Positions 42,779-52,234 of a stretch of DNA of 64,000 nt are shown one piece after another (the stretch's first letter is position 1; the number at the start of each line of letters is the position of its first letter). The notes under the pieces are model-generated. The model saw only the letters and a program-made list of their open reading frames with translations, was not told the DNA's origin and made no database searches. This stretch comes from AP-15 sp963750195 (lineage in GTDB: Bacteria; Pseudomonadota; Alphaproteobacteria; ATCC43930; CGMCC-115725). The position numbers and the translations under genes are program-made. Where the stretch lies: contig CAVVPS010000010.1 of assembly GCA_963750195.1 (NCBI GenBank), forward strand, positions 62,001 through 126,000. Reading direction: 5' to 3'.

Positions 42779-43282
42779 ATGATTTCTCGTGCCGTCGCAC
42801 CTTTTTCCCTGATCCTGCTGACCGCTGCCACGGCGCTGGCCCAGGCCCCGACTTCGCCTATCGGCGAGCCGCCTGCCGCGGCACAGCAAACCAGCGGCAC
42901 GCAGCCGGGCCGCGTTTTCTGCGAGCAGAATGTCAGCTTTCAGCTTTCCGACCGATCGACCATTCCCGAAAACCTACGGCGTTTTGTCGGCGTGTGGAGC
43001 GATGCGGCGTGGGACGCGCGTACCTGTGCTGCGCTGATCGTGCAGGACGTCAAAGGGGACGGCACCGCATCGATTATCTATGTTTTCGGACCGCAAGGTA
43101 CGAGCACGCCGGTGCCCGGCGGCGTGCTGCACGGCACCGGAGTGATCCGCGCAGGCGAATTGAGGTTTCAGAACTCCGACGGTAGCCAGTTCGCCTTTCG
43201 CCCAGGGATCGTAGATATGGTCGGGCATCTGATCGATCCGAAAGGCCAGAGTTTCGAAGCGACGTTCAAGCAGACACCATAG
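42779..43282 (+). CDS. Small secreted protein of unknown function
   Basis: 167 residues from the ATG of MISRAVAPFSLILLTAATALAQ, a good signal peptide with a cleavage site near AQA. A Pro/Ala/Gln linker follows, then a compact beta-rich domain (RVFCEQNVSFQLSDRSTIPENLRRFVGVWSDAAWDARTCAALIV ... GTGVIRAGELRFQNSDGSQFAFRPGIVDMVGHLIDP). Two Cys (FCEQN and RTCAAL) are 35-40 residues apart and likely form a disulfide. The VGVWSDAAWD segment recalls small lipocalin-like or esterase-associated bacterial proteins, but no family is certain. It lies between map and hrcA. Confidence 0.7.
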   Translation: MISRAVAPFSLILLTAATALAQAPTSPIGEPPAAAQQTSGTQPGRVFCEQNVSFQLSDRSTIPENLRRFVGVWSDAAWDARTCAALIVQDVKGDGTASIIYVFGPQGTSTPVPGGVLHGTGVIRAGELRFQNSDGSQFAFRPGIVDMVGHLIDPKGQSFEATFKQTP

Positions 43283-43430
43283 CCGCCCGGCCGCCCCGAG
43301 TTGACGTTGTTGGCCTCCGTTACCAAATCACGCCAACGCCGGAGTCGATCGCCGACCGGCTAGATCGCCGCTGCACGCGAGGCTTTTCGGCGGAAACCGG
43401 GCTATTGCATCTGACTGTCGCAACCTTCAC

Positions 43431-44489
43431 ATGCCTCGACCCATCACCCCCTCGCCAATTAACGAGCTGAACGAGCGCAGCCGGGAGATCTTTCGCCTGA
43501 TTGTCGACGGCTACGTCGCCACCGGCGAGCCGATCGGCTCTCGCACCTTGTCGCGACTGTTGGGCCAGAATTTGTCGCCGGCGACGATCCGTAACGTCAT
43601 GGCCGATCTTGAGGAAGCGGGGCTGCTTTATGCGCCCCACACTTCGGCCGGGCGGCTGCCAACCGAGGCGGGGTTGCGGCTGTTTGTTCACGGCCTGCTC
43701 GAAGTCGGGCGTCTTGCCGAGGACGAGCGCCGCAGTATCGAAAGCCTTTGCGTTGCTCGCGGCAAGAGTTTGCCGCAGGCGCTCGAGGAGGCAATCAGCG
43801 CGCTTTCGGGTCTGGCGCATTGCGCCGGGGTGGTCATAGCTCCAAAGCAGGACCGGCCCCTGAAACATGTCGAGTTTGTCCATCTCGGCCCCGGCCGCGC
43901 GCTTGTCGTTCTGGTCACCGAGGATGGGCTTGTCGAAAACCGAGTCATCGAGGTGCCGCTGGGCCTGCCGCCCGCGGCATTGGTCTCCGCCGGCAATTAT
44001 CTGAACGCCCGGTTGGTCGGCCGGACTCTCGAGGAGGCCAGAGACGAAATCCAGCAGGAGATTGAATCGCACCAGGCTCAGCTCGACGTACTGACCTCGA
44101 AACTCGTTGCCGCGGGGCTGGCGGACTGGGCTGGGGGAGAAGCCGGCAGCGCGCTGATCGTTCGCGGCCAGGCAAACTTGCTCGACGACGTGACCGCGCT
44201 GGCCGACCTTGAAAGGCTGCGGACGCTTTTCGAGATGTTGGAGACCCGCGAAACCATATTGCGCTTGCTCGATGCTAGCAAACAGGGCGACGGCGTGCAG
44301 ATCTTCATTGGCGCCGAAAGCCACTTGTTCGGGGTGGCTGGCTGTTCGATGGTGATCGCTCCCTACCAAAACAGCCGCGAGCAGATCGTCGGCGCGATCG
44401 GGGTGATCGGCCCAACCCGAATCAACTACGCCCGGATCATCCCGATGGTGGATTTTACGGCCAAGGTGATTGGGCGCCTTATCGGATAG
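43431..44489 (+). CDS. hrcA: Heat-inducible transcription repressor HrcA
   Basis: 352 residues. The N-terminal winged helix is NERSREIFRLIVDGYVATGEPIGSRTLS ... LSPATIRNVMADLEEAGLLYAPHTSAGRLPTEAGLRLFV, the canonical HrcA DNA-binding segment. The C-terminal GAF-like half ends GVIGPTRINYARIIPMVDFTAKVIGRLI. HrcA represses groESL and often dnaK via CIRCE sites. It is followed 5 bases later by grpE. I see no CIRCE element (TTAGCACTC-N9-GAGTGCTAA) upstream of hrcA, grpE or dnaK, so direct autoregulation through CIRCE is not supported at this locus. Confidence 0.97.
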   Translation: MPRPITPSPINELNERSREIFRLIVDGYVATGEPIGSRTLSRLLGQNLSPATIRNVMADLEEAGLLYAPHTSAGRLPTEAGLRLFVHGLLEVGRLAEDERRSIESLCVARGKSLPQALEEAISALSGLAHCAGVVIAPKQDRPLKHVEFVHLGPGRALVVLVTEDGLVENRVIEVPLGLPPAALVSAGNYLNARLVGRTLEEARDEIQQEIESHQAQLDVLTSKLVAAGLADWAGGEAGSALIVRGQANLLDDVTALADLERLRTLFEMLETRETILRLLDASKQGDGVQIFIGAESHLFGVAGCSMVIAPYQNSREQIVGAIGVIGPTRINYARIIPMVDFTAKVIGRLIG

Positions 44490-44494
44490 GACGG

Positions 44495-45079
44495 ATGATG
44501 GACGACACCAGAAATCACCAGGAGACGACGTCCGATGAGGCGTCGGTCGCCGCCAACAACAATTTCGATGAGGCCGCCGAGCTCTCGCCAGAAGCGCGGG
44601 TGGCGGCGCTCGAGGCCGAACTTGCCGAGCACAAGGACCGGTTGCTGCGTGCCTTGGCCGAGGCCGAGAACACCCGCCGCCGGGCCCAGCGCGAGCGCGA
44701 CGACGCCACGAAATATGCGATCTCCGGCTTTGCAAAGGAGCTGCTGTCAGCCGCGGACAATCTGCGCCGCGCCCTCGGTAGCCTGCCCGAGGCGGAGGTC
44801 GGGGATGAGCGCACCCGCAGCCTGCTCGCGGGGGTCGCCGCAACCGAACGCGAGCTCTTGTCGGTGTTCGAGCGGCACGGTATCCGTCGTATCGATCCGA
44901 TGGGCGAGCGCTTCGACCACAATCTCCATCAGGCGATCTTTGAGGTCGAGCACGGCGGCCAGCCGCCCGGCACGATCGTCGAGGTGCTGCAGCCGGGCTA
45001 CCTGCTGCACGACCGCTTGCTGCGGCCGGCCATGGTTGGCGTCGCCAAGCCGCCGGCGAAACCGGCCGAGCCGTTGTAG
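44495..45079 (+). CDS. grpE: Nucleotide exchange factor GrpE
   Basis: 194 residues. The N-terminus is disordered (NHQETTSDEASVAANNN); the coiled-coil is EARVAALEAELAEHKDRLLRALAEAENTRRRAQRE; then FAKELLSAADNLRRAL; and the beta-domain signature FDHNLHQAIFEVEHGGQPPGTIVEVLQPGYLLHDRLLRPAMVGVAK. GrpE releases ADP from DnaK. It starts at one of two adjacent ATGs (44495 or 44498) after a 5-base gap from hrcA, so the two are co-transcribed. dnaK follows after 120 bases with its own leader. Confidence 0.97.
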   Translation: MMDDTRNHQETTSDEASVAANNNFDEAAELSPEARVAALEAELAEHKDRLLRALAEAENTRRRAQRERDDATKYAISGFAKELLSAADNLRRALGSLPEAEVGDERTRSLLAGVAATERELLSVFERHGIRRIDPMGERFDHNLHQAIFEVEHGGQPPGTIVEVLQPGYLLHDRLLRPAMVGVAKPPAKPAEPL

Positions 45080-45199
45080 CGCCTCAAACGCTGACTTATA
45101 TAACTTTCAAAGTAAGGGGATGACTGTACAACCACTTCCTGGGGGATCGGGACGGTGCTTCCCCAGGCCGCCCGGTTCTGCTTTTGAAATGAGGTGTCC

Positions 45200-47140
45200 A
45201 TGAGCAAGGTCATCGGTATCGATCTCGGCACGACCAATTCCTGCGTGGCCGTGATGGAAGGCAGGAATGCCAAGGTAATCGAGAACAGCGAGGGCATGCG
45301 GACGACGCCCTCGATGGTGGCGTTCACCGAATCGGGCGAACGGCTCGTCGGCCAGGCGGCGAAACGCCAGGCTGTGACCAATCCCGAAAACACGTTCTTT
45401 GCGATCAAGCGGCTGATCGGCCGGCGCTTCACCGACCCGATGGTCAAAAAGGACGTCGATCTCGTCCCGTACAAGATCATTTCGGGCGACAATGGCGACG
45501 CCTGGGTCGAGAGCCGTGGCAAGAAGTACGCGCCTTCGCAGATCAGCGCCTTCATCCTGCAAAAGATGAAGGAAACCGCCGAGGCCTATCTCGGCGAGAC
45601 GGTGACGCAGGCCGTCATTACCGTACCGGCTTATTTTAACGACAGTCAGCGTCAGGCGACCAAGGATGCAGGCAAGATCGCCGGGCTCGAGGTTTTGCGC
45701 ATCATTAACGAGCCGACTGCGGCCGCGCTCGCCTATGGGATGGAGCGCAAGGGCAGCGGAACGATCGCGGTTTACGATCTGGGCGGCGGCACCTTCGACA
45801 TCTCGGTGCTTGAGATCGGCGATGGCGTCTTTGAAGTCAAATCGACCAACGGCGACACGTTTCTCGGCGGCGAAGACTTTGACAAGAATATCATCGATTA
45901 CCTTGCAGATGAATTCAGGAAAGAGCAGGGGATCGATCTGCGCAATGACCGTCTCGCACTGCAGCGGCTGAAGGAGGCTGCGGAGAAAGCCAAGATCGAG
46001 CTCAGCTCGTCAATGCAGACCGATGTCAATTTGCCGTTCATCACCGCCGACCAACACGGGCCCAAGCACCTCAACATCAAATTGACGCGGGCCAAGCTCG
46101 AAGCGCTGGTGGATGATTTGATCCAGCGCACGATCGGGCCGTGCCGCAATGCGTTGAAGGACGCCGGGCTAAAGGCCTCCGAGATCAACGAGGTGATCCT
46201 TGTCGGCGGGATGACCCGGATGCCGAAGGTTATCGAGGCGGTCAAGCAGTTCTTCGGCAAAGAGCCCAATCGCAGCGTCAACCCAGACGAGGTCGTGGCC
46301 ATCGGCGCGGCGATCCAGGCCGGTGTATTGCAGGGCGAGGTCAAGGATGTCCTGCTGCTCGATGTGACGCCCTTGTCGCTCGGCATCGAGACCCTGGGTG
46401 GTGTCTTCACCCGGCTGATCGACCGGAACACAACCATCCCGACCAAAAAGAGCCAGACCTTCTCGACCGCAGAGGACAACCAGACTGCGGTAACGATCCG
46501 CGTCTTCCAGGGTGAGCGCGAGATGGCGGCGGACAATAAATTGCTCGGCCAGTTCGATCTGGTCGGCATTCCCTCGGCGCCGCGCGGCATGCCGCAAGTC
46601 GAAGTCACTTTCGATATCGACGCCAACGGCATTGTCCAAGTCTCAGCCAAGGACAAAGCTACCGGTAAGGAGCAGCAGATCCGCATCCAGGCTTCGGGTG
46701 GTCTCTCGGAAGGCGATATCGACCGGATGGTCAAGGACGCCGAGGCCCACGCCGAAGAAGACAAGCGGCGTCGCGAACTGGTTGAGGCCAAGAACAATGC
46801 CGATGCGCTGATCCACACGACCGAGCGTACCTTGAGCGAAAGCGGCGACAAGGTTGCCCAGGGCGACCGCGACGCGGTGCAGCAGGCGGTTCAAGCCTTA
46901 AAGGACGTGCTCGGGAGCGACGATGCCGTGCAGATCAAGGCCAAGACCGAGGCCCTCGGCCAAGTCTCGATGAAGCTAGGCGAGGCGCTGTACAAGGCCC
47001 AGCAGGCACAAGAGGCCGGGGCGGGCGAGGGCGGTTCGGGCTCGGGTGGGGCGTCGCAGGGCGGCCCCGGCGGCGATGACAAGGTCGTCGATGCCGATTT
47101 CGAGGAAGTCGACGATCAGAAAAAGCGCGGTTCAGCGTAG
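45200..47140 (+). CDS. dnaK: Chaperone DnaK (Hsp70)
   Basis: 646 residues from the ATG at 45200 (TGAGGTG ribosome site); a GTG 6 bases upstream is less likely. The ATPase domain has KVIGIDLGTTNSCVAVMEG, VITVPAYFNDSQRQATKDAG and VYDLGGGTFDISVLEIGDGVFEV. The substrate domain starts after DVTPLSLGIETLGGVFTRLI. The tail ends GDDKVVDADFEEVDDQKKRGSA, with the EEVD-like motif. It is followed by a strong palindrome and then dnaJ. The 120-base leader after grpE (with a TATAAC box near 45100) may contain a separate promoter. Confidence 0.98.
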   Translation: MSKVIGIDLGTTNSCVAVMEGRNAKVIENSEGMRTTPSMVAFTESGERLVGQAAKRQAVTNPENTFFAIKRLIGRRFTDPMVKKDVDLVPYKIISGDNGDAWVESRGKKYAPSQISAFILQKMKETAEAYLGETVTQAVITVPAYFNDSQRQATKDAGKIAGLEVLRIINEPTAAALAYGMERKGSGTIAVYDLGGGTFDISVLEIGDGVFEVKSTNGDTFLGGEDFDKNIIDYLADEFRKEQGIDLRNDRLALQRLKEAAEKAKIELSSSMQTDVNLPFITADQHGPKHLNIKLTRAKLEALVDDLIQRTIGPCRNALKDAGLKASEINEVILVGGMTRMPKVIEAVKQFFGKEPNRSVNPDEVVAIGAAIQAGVLQGEVKDVLLLDVTPLSLGIETLGGVFTRLIDRNTTIPTKKSQTFSTAEDNQTAVTIRVFQGEREMAADNKLLGQFDLVGIPSAPRGMPQVEVTFDIDANGIVQVSAKDKATGKEQQIRIQASGGLSEGDIDRMVKDAEAHAEEDKRRRELVEAKNNADALIHTTERTLSESGDKVAQGDRDAVQQAVQALKDVLGSDDAVQIKAKTEALGQVSMKLGEALYKAQQAQEAGAGEGGSGSGGASQGGPGGDDKVVDADFEEVDDQKKRGSA

Positions 47141-47170
47141 ACGACGCTACCGCGTAAATTCGGATCGAAT

Positions 47171-47207
47171 GCGCTCTCCCCGGCGGATTATCGCCGGGGG
47201 AGAGCGC
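47171..47207. repeat. Large palindrome between dnaK and dnaJ
   Basis: The left arm GCGCTCTCCCCGGCG (47171-47185) pairs with CGCCGGGGGAGAGCGC (47192-47207), leaving one unmatched G in the GGGGG run. The loop is about 6 bases. No T-tract follows, so it is probably not a full terminator. It could stabilise the dnaK 3' end or reduce dnaJ expression. It shares the GCTCTCCCC/GGGGGAGAG core with the hairpin at 1495-1519. Confidence 0.75.
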
Positions 47208-47243
47208 GGCGGCTAACCCCTCTCTAGCGAACGCCCGTCGATC

Positions 47244-48374
47244 ATGGCAAAGCAAGATTTTTACGAGGTACTCGGCGTCACCAAATCCGCCAGCGCGGAT
47301 GATCTTAAAAAAGCGTATCGCAAGCTGGCGATGCAATATCACCCGGACCGAAATTCGGGCGATAAGGGCGCCGAGCAGAGATTCAAGGACATTAGCGAGG
47401 CCTATGATGTCCTCAAGGACGATCAGAAGCGCGCCGCCTATGACCGGTTCGGCCACGCCGCCTTTGAGCAAGCCGGCGCCCGCGGCCCTGGCGATTTCGG
47501 CTTTTCCGGCGGGTTTGCCGACATCTTCGACGAAATGTTCGGCGAGTTCATGGGCGGTGGACGGCGTGGCCAAGCGGGGTCGAGCCGCGGCAGCGATATC
47601 CGCTACAACCTCGAAATCTCGCTCGAGGAAAGTTTTCGCGGCAAGCAGACGACTATCCGTGTTCCCAACCTCGTCGCCTGCGACCAATGCAACGGCAGCG
47701 GCGCCGAGGCGGGGTCCAAACCGGTCTCTTGTCCGACCTGTCACGGGCGCGGACGCGTTCGCACCCAGCAAGGTTTCTTTTCGGTCGAGCGCACTTGCCC
47801 CGGCTGTCAGGGCGCGGGACGGGTCATCGAGAAGCCGTGCAAAGGCTGCGGCGGCCAGGGCCGAGTACGGCGCGAGAAAACTTTGTCGGTCAACATTCCG
47901 CCCGGGATTGAGGACGGCACCCGCATTCGCCTAGCTGGCGAGGGCGAGTTCGGGGTGCGCGGTGCCGCGCCCGGCGACCTCTACATGTTCGTCAGCGTGG
48001 CGCCGCACTCTCTCTTTCAGCGCGACGGCGCCAACATCCATTGTCGGGTACCTATTCCGATGACCACGGCGGCGCTTGGCGGCAACATTGAGGTTCCGAC
48101 CGTCGACGGCAGTCGGGCGCGCGTCACGGTGCCGGCTGGGACCCAGTCAGGACATCAATTCCGGCTCAAAGCAAAGGGCATGACGGTGCTGCGCTCGGCC
48201 GCGCGCGGCGACATGTTCATCGAAGCGACTGTCGAGACGCCGGTCAACCTGACCAAGCGCCAGCAGGAACTGCTGCGCGAATTCGATAAGGAAGGCGAGA
48301 ACAACCGCACCCACCCCGAGAGCGAAGGTTTTTTCGCCCGGGTCAAGGAGTTCTTCGAGGATCTCCGCGAATAG
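47244..48374 (+). CDS. dnaJ: Co-chaperone DnaJ (Hsp40)
   Basis: 376 residues, class A. The J-domain is DFYEVLGVTKSASADDLKKAYRKLAMQYHPDRN with the HPD triad. A G/F region follows (GARGPGDFGFSGGF). Four zinc motifs are complete: CDQCNGSG, CPTCHGRG, CPGCQGAG and CKGCGGQG. The C-terminal domain contains GVRGAAPGDLYMFVSVAPHSLFQRDG. DnaJ delivers clients to DnaK and stimulates its ATPase. About 100 bases separate it from dnaK, including the palindrome, and it converges on glnD. Confidence 0.98.
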   Translation: MAKQDFYEVLGVTKSASADDLKKAYRKLAMQYHPDRNSGDKGAEQRFKDISEAYDVLKDDQKRAAYDRFGHAAFEQAGARGPGDFGFSGGFADIFDEMFGEFMGGGRRGQAGSSRGSDIRYNLEISLEESFRGKQTTIRVPNLVACDQCNGSGAEAGSKPVSCPTCHGRGRVRTQQGFFSVERTCPGCQGAGRVIEKPCKGCGGQGRVRREKTLSVNIPPGIEDGTRIRLAGEGEFGVRGAAPGDLYMFVSVAPHSLFQRDGANIHCRVPIPMTTAALGGNIEVPTVDGSRARVTVPAGTQSGHQFRLKAKGMTVLRSAARGDMFIEATVETPVNLTKRQQELLREFDKEGENNRTHPESEGFFARVKEFFEDLRE

Positions 48375-48569
48375 CGCCTAGGGTTCGCTCCCGTCGGACA
48401 AGCGCCGAAGGTCAGTAGCAGACCGGCGATGGACCGGCGTAGGCAACTCTTGGTGAGGTTGCGGCACCCCCGACCGCCCCGGCCAATCCACCGACCAAAG
48501 CCAGCGAGCGACTGTTGCTCACCCGCTGAACATCGATAGGTCTGGGCGAGTTCCGACCGCGGGGCGGCG

Positions 48570-51344
48570 TTACTCTGCTGCGGTGGTCTCGCGTTGGTCT
48601 GCGGGGACGGGCGGATTTCCCTTGGCCAATACCGCCTCGAGCGTAGTGCGGACCTCGGCGAGCTTAATCGGGTGCTCGATCTTATGGCCGAACAAATTCT
48701 TGACATAGAAGACGTCGACGACCTTTTCCCCGTAGGTCGAGATCTTCGCGCTCGACACCTGGAGACTGAGGCGGGTTAGTTCGCGGGTCACCTCGAATAG
48801 CAGGCCCGGCCGGTCGCGCCCGTTGACCTCGATCACGGTGTGCGAGGCGCTGGCGTTGTTGTCGACAAGAACGCGAGGCGCCACGGTAAATACCTGCGTT
48901 CGGCTGGGAAACGCGGGCGGGCGGGCAAGCTCGCGATGCGGTTTCAAGTCGCCGGTCAAGACGTTCTCGAAGACCACTGCGAGCTTGGCGAGCTTGTCCG
49001 GACGATCGAACGCCCGGCCAGCCAGATCCTGAACCCAGAAGGTATCGAGGGCCATCCCGTTCGACATCGTCATGATCCGGGCATCGACGATATTGGCGCC
49101 GCTGACCGCGAGGGCTCCAGCGATGCGTGAAAACAATCCGGGATGGTCGGCCGTATAAAGAGTGATCTCGGTTACAGCGCGCTGGGTATCGACTTGCTTT
49201 TCGACAGTGAGCGGCGCGCCGCTCACCTCCGCCTCGCGCATCAGTCGCGCATGCCGGGCATGGGTATCGGGATCGAAAGATAGCCAATAGAAGGGATAAC
49301 CGCTTTTGGCGAACGCCGCGAAATCCTCGTCGCTGAAATCCGGCAACCGCTCCCGCACCGCGGTCAGTGCGGCCGCAACCCGCGAATCCTGTGCTCCTAC
49401 CGTCAACCCGCCCGACATCATCTCGACGGCGCGCTGAAAGAGGTCGCGTAACAACGCCGCCTTCCAGCCGTTCCACACATGCGGGCCGACCGCCCGGATA
49501 TCGGCGACGGTCAAGATCAGCAGCAGCTTCAACCGCTCTGGCGATTGTACATGCTCGACAAAGTCGCCGATCGTCTGCGGGTCGCTGATGTCGCGCTTGA
49601 ACGCTGTGCCGCTCATCAGCAGATGCCAGCGTACCAGCCAAGCCACCGTCTCCGTCTCCTCGGCGGAGAGGCCGAGCCGCGGCCCGAGCTTCAGGGCGAC
49701 GCGTTCGCCGAGCACCGAATGGTCGCCGCCCCTGCCCTTGGCGATGTCATGCAGCAAAACTGCGAGGTAGAGCGCGCGGCGCGATACGATCGTCGCCGCC
49801 AGCGCTGTCGCCATCGGCAACTCGTCCTTGAGCAGTCCGGTCTCGATCTGGTGAAGAATGCCGATCGCAAACAGCGTGTGCTCGTCGACCGTATAGTGGT
49901 GATACATGTCGTATTGCATCTGCGCCACGACGCGCCCGAAATCGGGGATGAACCGGCCAAAGACGCCGGCTTCATTCATTCGGCGCAGCGCCGTCTCGGG
50001 ATCCTTGCGCGAGGTCAGGATTTCGAGGAACAGGCGATTAGCCTCGGGATTTTCGCGCAGCCGCCCGTCGATCAGCCGCAGGGATTGACCGGCCCGGCGC
50101 AGCGCGCGCGGATGAATGTCGAGCTCGTGCTGCTGGGCGACATGAAACAGGCGGAGCAGCGCCACCGGGTCCTTCTTGAAGAAATCCTCGGACGGGATCG
50201 TCAGCCGCTCGCCGTCGAGCACGAACCCGTCGAGCGCGCGCTTGCCTACCCCCCAGCGTACCCAGGAGAGCCGTCGCTTGCGCTTCTGATCAGCTTCGAG
50301 GATCGCGCAGAAAATCCGGGTCAGGTCGCCGACATCCTTTGCGACCAGAAAGTAATGCTTCATGAAGCGCTCGACCCCACGGCTGCCCGTGTGGTCGGTA
50401 TATCCCATCCGCTGTCCGATCTCGCTCTGCAGGTCGAAAGTCAGCCGCTCCTCGGCGCGTCCGGCGAGATAATGGAGATGGCAGCGCACCGTCCACAGAA
50501 AGCTCTGGGCTCGGGCGAAGCGGCGCGATTCCTCGTCCGACAACACGCCGAGATCGACGAGTTTGGCGACATCGTCGATGCGGTAAATATATTTTGCGAT
50601 CCAGAACAAGGTATGCAGGTCTCTGAGCCCGCCCTTGCCCTCCTTGACGTTTGGCTCGAGTTGGTAACGGCTGTCGCCGACTCGGCGGTGGCGCTCATCC
50701 CGCTCGGCGAGCTTGGCCTCGACGAATTGCGGGGCAGTGCCGCGGACAATCTCGCTGTCGAAGCGCTTTTTGAGCTCGCGGAATAATGCCTCGTCGCCCC
50801 ATAAATAACGCGCTTCCAGCAGGCTGGTGCGGATGGTCAAATCGGATTTGGCCTGGCGCAGACACTCCTCGACCGAGCGCGTCGACTGTCCGACCTTGAG
50901 CCCGAGATCCCACAACAAATAGAGCAGCAACTCGATGACTTGCTCGGTGTGGGGGGTCTGCTTGTAGGGCAGTAGAAACAGCATGTCGATGTCGGAGAAC
51001 GGCGCCAGCTCGCTGCGCCCATAGCCGCCGACCGCGACGAGAGTCAGCCGCTCGCCCGAGGTCGGATTGGGCAGCGGATAAATTTCTCCGGTGACCACGT
51101 CGAACAGAGCGCGGATCAACTGATCCATCAAAAAGCATTGCTCGCGCACGACCGCAGTGCCGTCGCCGGTGGCTTCAAAGCGGCGGCGAATCTCGGTGCG
51201 TCCCGCGGTCAAGCCCTCTTTCAGCGGTCTCACTAACGGAGCGCGGTCAAAGCTCGGCGATTTGACGGAGCGCGAAGCGGCCGACAATTCTTCGGCCAGC
51301 ACCCGTCGGTCGATGATCTCGCGTTGCCGCGCGATGCTCGCCAT
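48570..51344 (-). CDS. glnD: PII uridylyltransferase / uridylyl-removing enzyme
   Basis: 924 residues from the ATG of MASIARQREIID; the frame extends upstream without similarity. The nucleotidyltransferase motif is LTLVAVGGYGRSELAPFSDIDMLFL. The HD-domain motif is AVLLHDIAKGRGGDHSVLGE. Two C-terminal ACT domains (TLYTADHPGLFSRIAGALAVSGANIVDARI; VNGRDRPGLLFEVTRELTRLSLQVSSAKISTYG) sense glutamine. GlnD modifies PII proteins according to nitrogen status. It is monocistronic and converges on dnaJ over 195 bases. Confidence 0.97.
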   Translation of the reverse strand: MASIARQREIIDRRVLAEELSAASRSVKSPSFDRAPLVRPLKEGLTAGRTEIRRRFEATGDGTAVVREQCFLMDQLIRALFDVVTGEIYPLPNPTSGERLTLVAVGGYGRSELAPFSDIDMLFLLPYKQTPHTEQVIELLLYLLWDLGLKVGQSTRSVEECLRQAKSDLTIRTSLLEARYLWGDEALFRELKKRFDSEIVRGTAPQFVEAKLAERDERHRRVGDSRYQLEPNVKEGKGGLRDLHTLFWIAKYIYRIDDVAKLVDLGVLSDEESRRFARAQSFLWTVRCHLHYLAGRAEERLTFDLQSEIGQRMGYTDHTGSRGVERFMKHYFLVAKDVGDLTRIFCAILEADQKRKRRLSWVRWGVGKRALDGFVLDGERLTIPSEDFFKKDPVALLRLFHVAQQHELDIHPRALRRAGQSLRLIDGRLRENPEANRLFLEILTSRKDPETALRRMNEAGVFGRFIPDFGRVVAQMQYDMYHHYTVDEHTLFAIGILHQIETGLLKDELPMATALAATIVSRRALYLAVLLHDIAKGRGGDHSVLGERVALKLGPRLGLSAEETETVAWLVRWHLLMSGTAFKRDISDPQTIGDFVEHVQSPERLKLLLILTVADIRAVGPHVWNGWKAALLRDLFQRAVEMMSGGLTVGAQDSRVAAALTAVRERLPDFSDEDFAAFAKSGYPFYWLSFDPDTHARHARLMREAEVSGAPLTVEKQVDTQRAVTEITLYTADHPGLFSRIAGALAVSGANIVDARIMTMSNGMALDTFWVQDLAGRAFDRPDKLAKLAVVFENVLTGDLKPHRELARPPAFPSRTQVFTVAPRVLVDNNASASHTVIEVNGRDRPGLLFEVTRELTRLSLQVSSAKISTYGEKVVDVFYVKNLFGHKIEHPIKLAEVRTTLEAVLAKGNPPVPADQRETTAAE

Positions 51345-51475
51345 GGTCTTCCGTCTCGGCTGCGAGGCGCTAGCGGCCCCGACAGGTTTCCTCCCGCGGT
51401 GGCCAAGAGCGACCGCCGAGCGAGATATATAGGGATGAAAACCGAAATCCACCCGTTAGCTCCAAAATACGGTCA

Positions 51476-52234
51476 TCACAGATGACGGCCAGCGTCGACG
51501 GTGACGATGGACCCGGTGGTGTGCCTCAGATGGGTAATGGAGGCCATGACTGCGAGTGCCACGTCATGTGCCTCGATCGCGCGTTTCAGCGGCGTCGCCA
51601 TTGCCGCGGCCGCCATCATCTCTTCTGTGCGGCCGGGGACGAAGCCGGTATGGACCATCCCCGGCGCGACGATCACGACGCGGATCTCGGGGCCTAGCAC
51701 GCGCGCTAACGCCATGCTCATGGTGTTGAGAGCAGCCTTCGAGGCCCCGTAGATGATCGAGCTGCCGGTACCATGCTGTGCAGCCCCCGAAGAAATATTG
51801 ACGATCACCCCGTCACCCAACTCGCGCAGCAACGGGACAAAAGCCCGGATCGTCGCGAAAGGCCCGCGCACATTGGCAGTCAACACGGCGTCGATCAGAT
51901 CGTCGTCGAGCGCTTCGAGATCGTGGTGTGGGACCATCCGGGTAAAGCCGGCGGAATTGACCAGGATGTCGGCTCGGCCGAACTCCTCTCTGACCTCGGC
52001 CGCCACCTTGCGGATCTGGGCAGTGTCCTCCAACGGCAGATGCATCGCCTTGTGGCCGTTGCCGGGTAGCTCGGCGATCAGCGCCGCCGCCCGCTCAGCA
52101 CCCCTGTTGTACCCGACGACGACCTGTGCCCCCGCCGCAGCGAGCAGCCGCACGCTCGCGGCACCGATGCCGCTGCTGCCGCCGGTTACCACGGCGACCT
52201 TGCCGGCGAGCGAGGAGAGGTTTTCGGTAGTCAT
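51476..52234 (-). CDS. SDR-family oxidoreductase (FabG-like)
   Basis: 252 residues from the ATG of MTTENLSSLAGKVAVVTGGSSGIG. The cofactor motif is TGGSSGIG; NAG appears as VNSAG; the catalytic Ser is in NISSGAAQHGTG and YxxxK in YGASKAALN. Its ATG overlaps the stop of the upstream alpha/beta hydrolase (52231-52234), so both are expressed together. A hydrolase plus an SDR is a common small catabolic pair, but substrates are not readable. It faces away from the hsp20-lon genes. Confidence 0.92.
   Translation of the reverse strand: MTTENLSSLAGKVAVVTGGSSGIGAASVRLLAAAGAQVVVGYNRGAERAAALIAELPGNGHKAMHLPLEDTAQIRKVAAEVREEFGRADILVNSAGFTRMVPHHDLEALDDDLIDAVLTANVRGPFATIRAFVPLLRELGDGVIVNISSGAAQHGTGSSIIYGASKAALNTMSMALARVLGPEIRVVIVAPGMVHTGFVPGRTEEMMAAAAMATPLKRAIEAHDVALAVMASITHLRHTTGSIVTVDAGRHL

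Noticed and set aside
43283..45199. CIRCE element controlling hrcA-grpE-dnaK
   Set aside because: No TTAGCACTC-N9-GAGTGCTAA-like inverted repeat was seen upstream of hrcA, grpE or dnaK.
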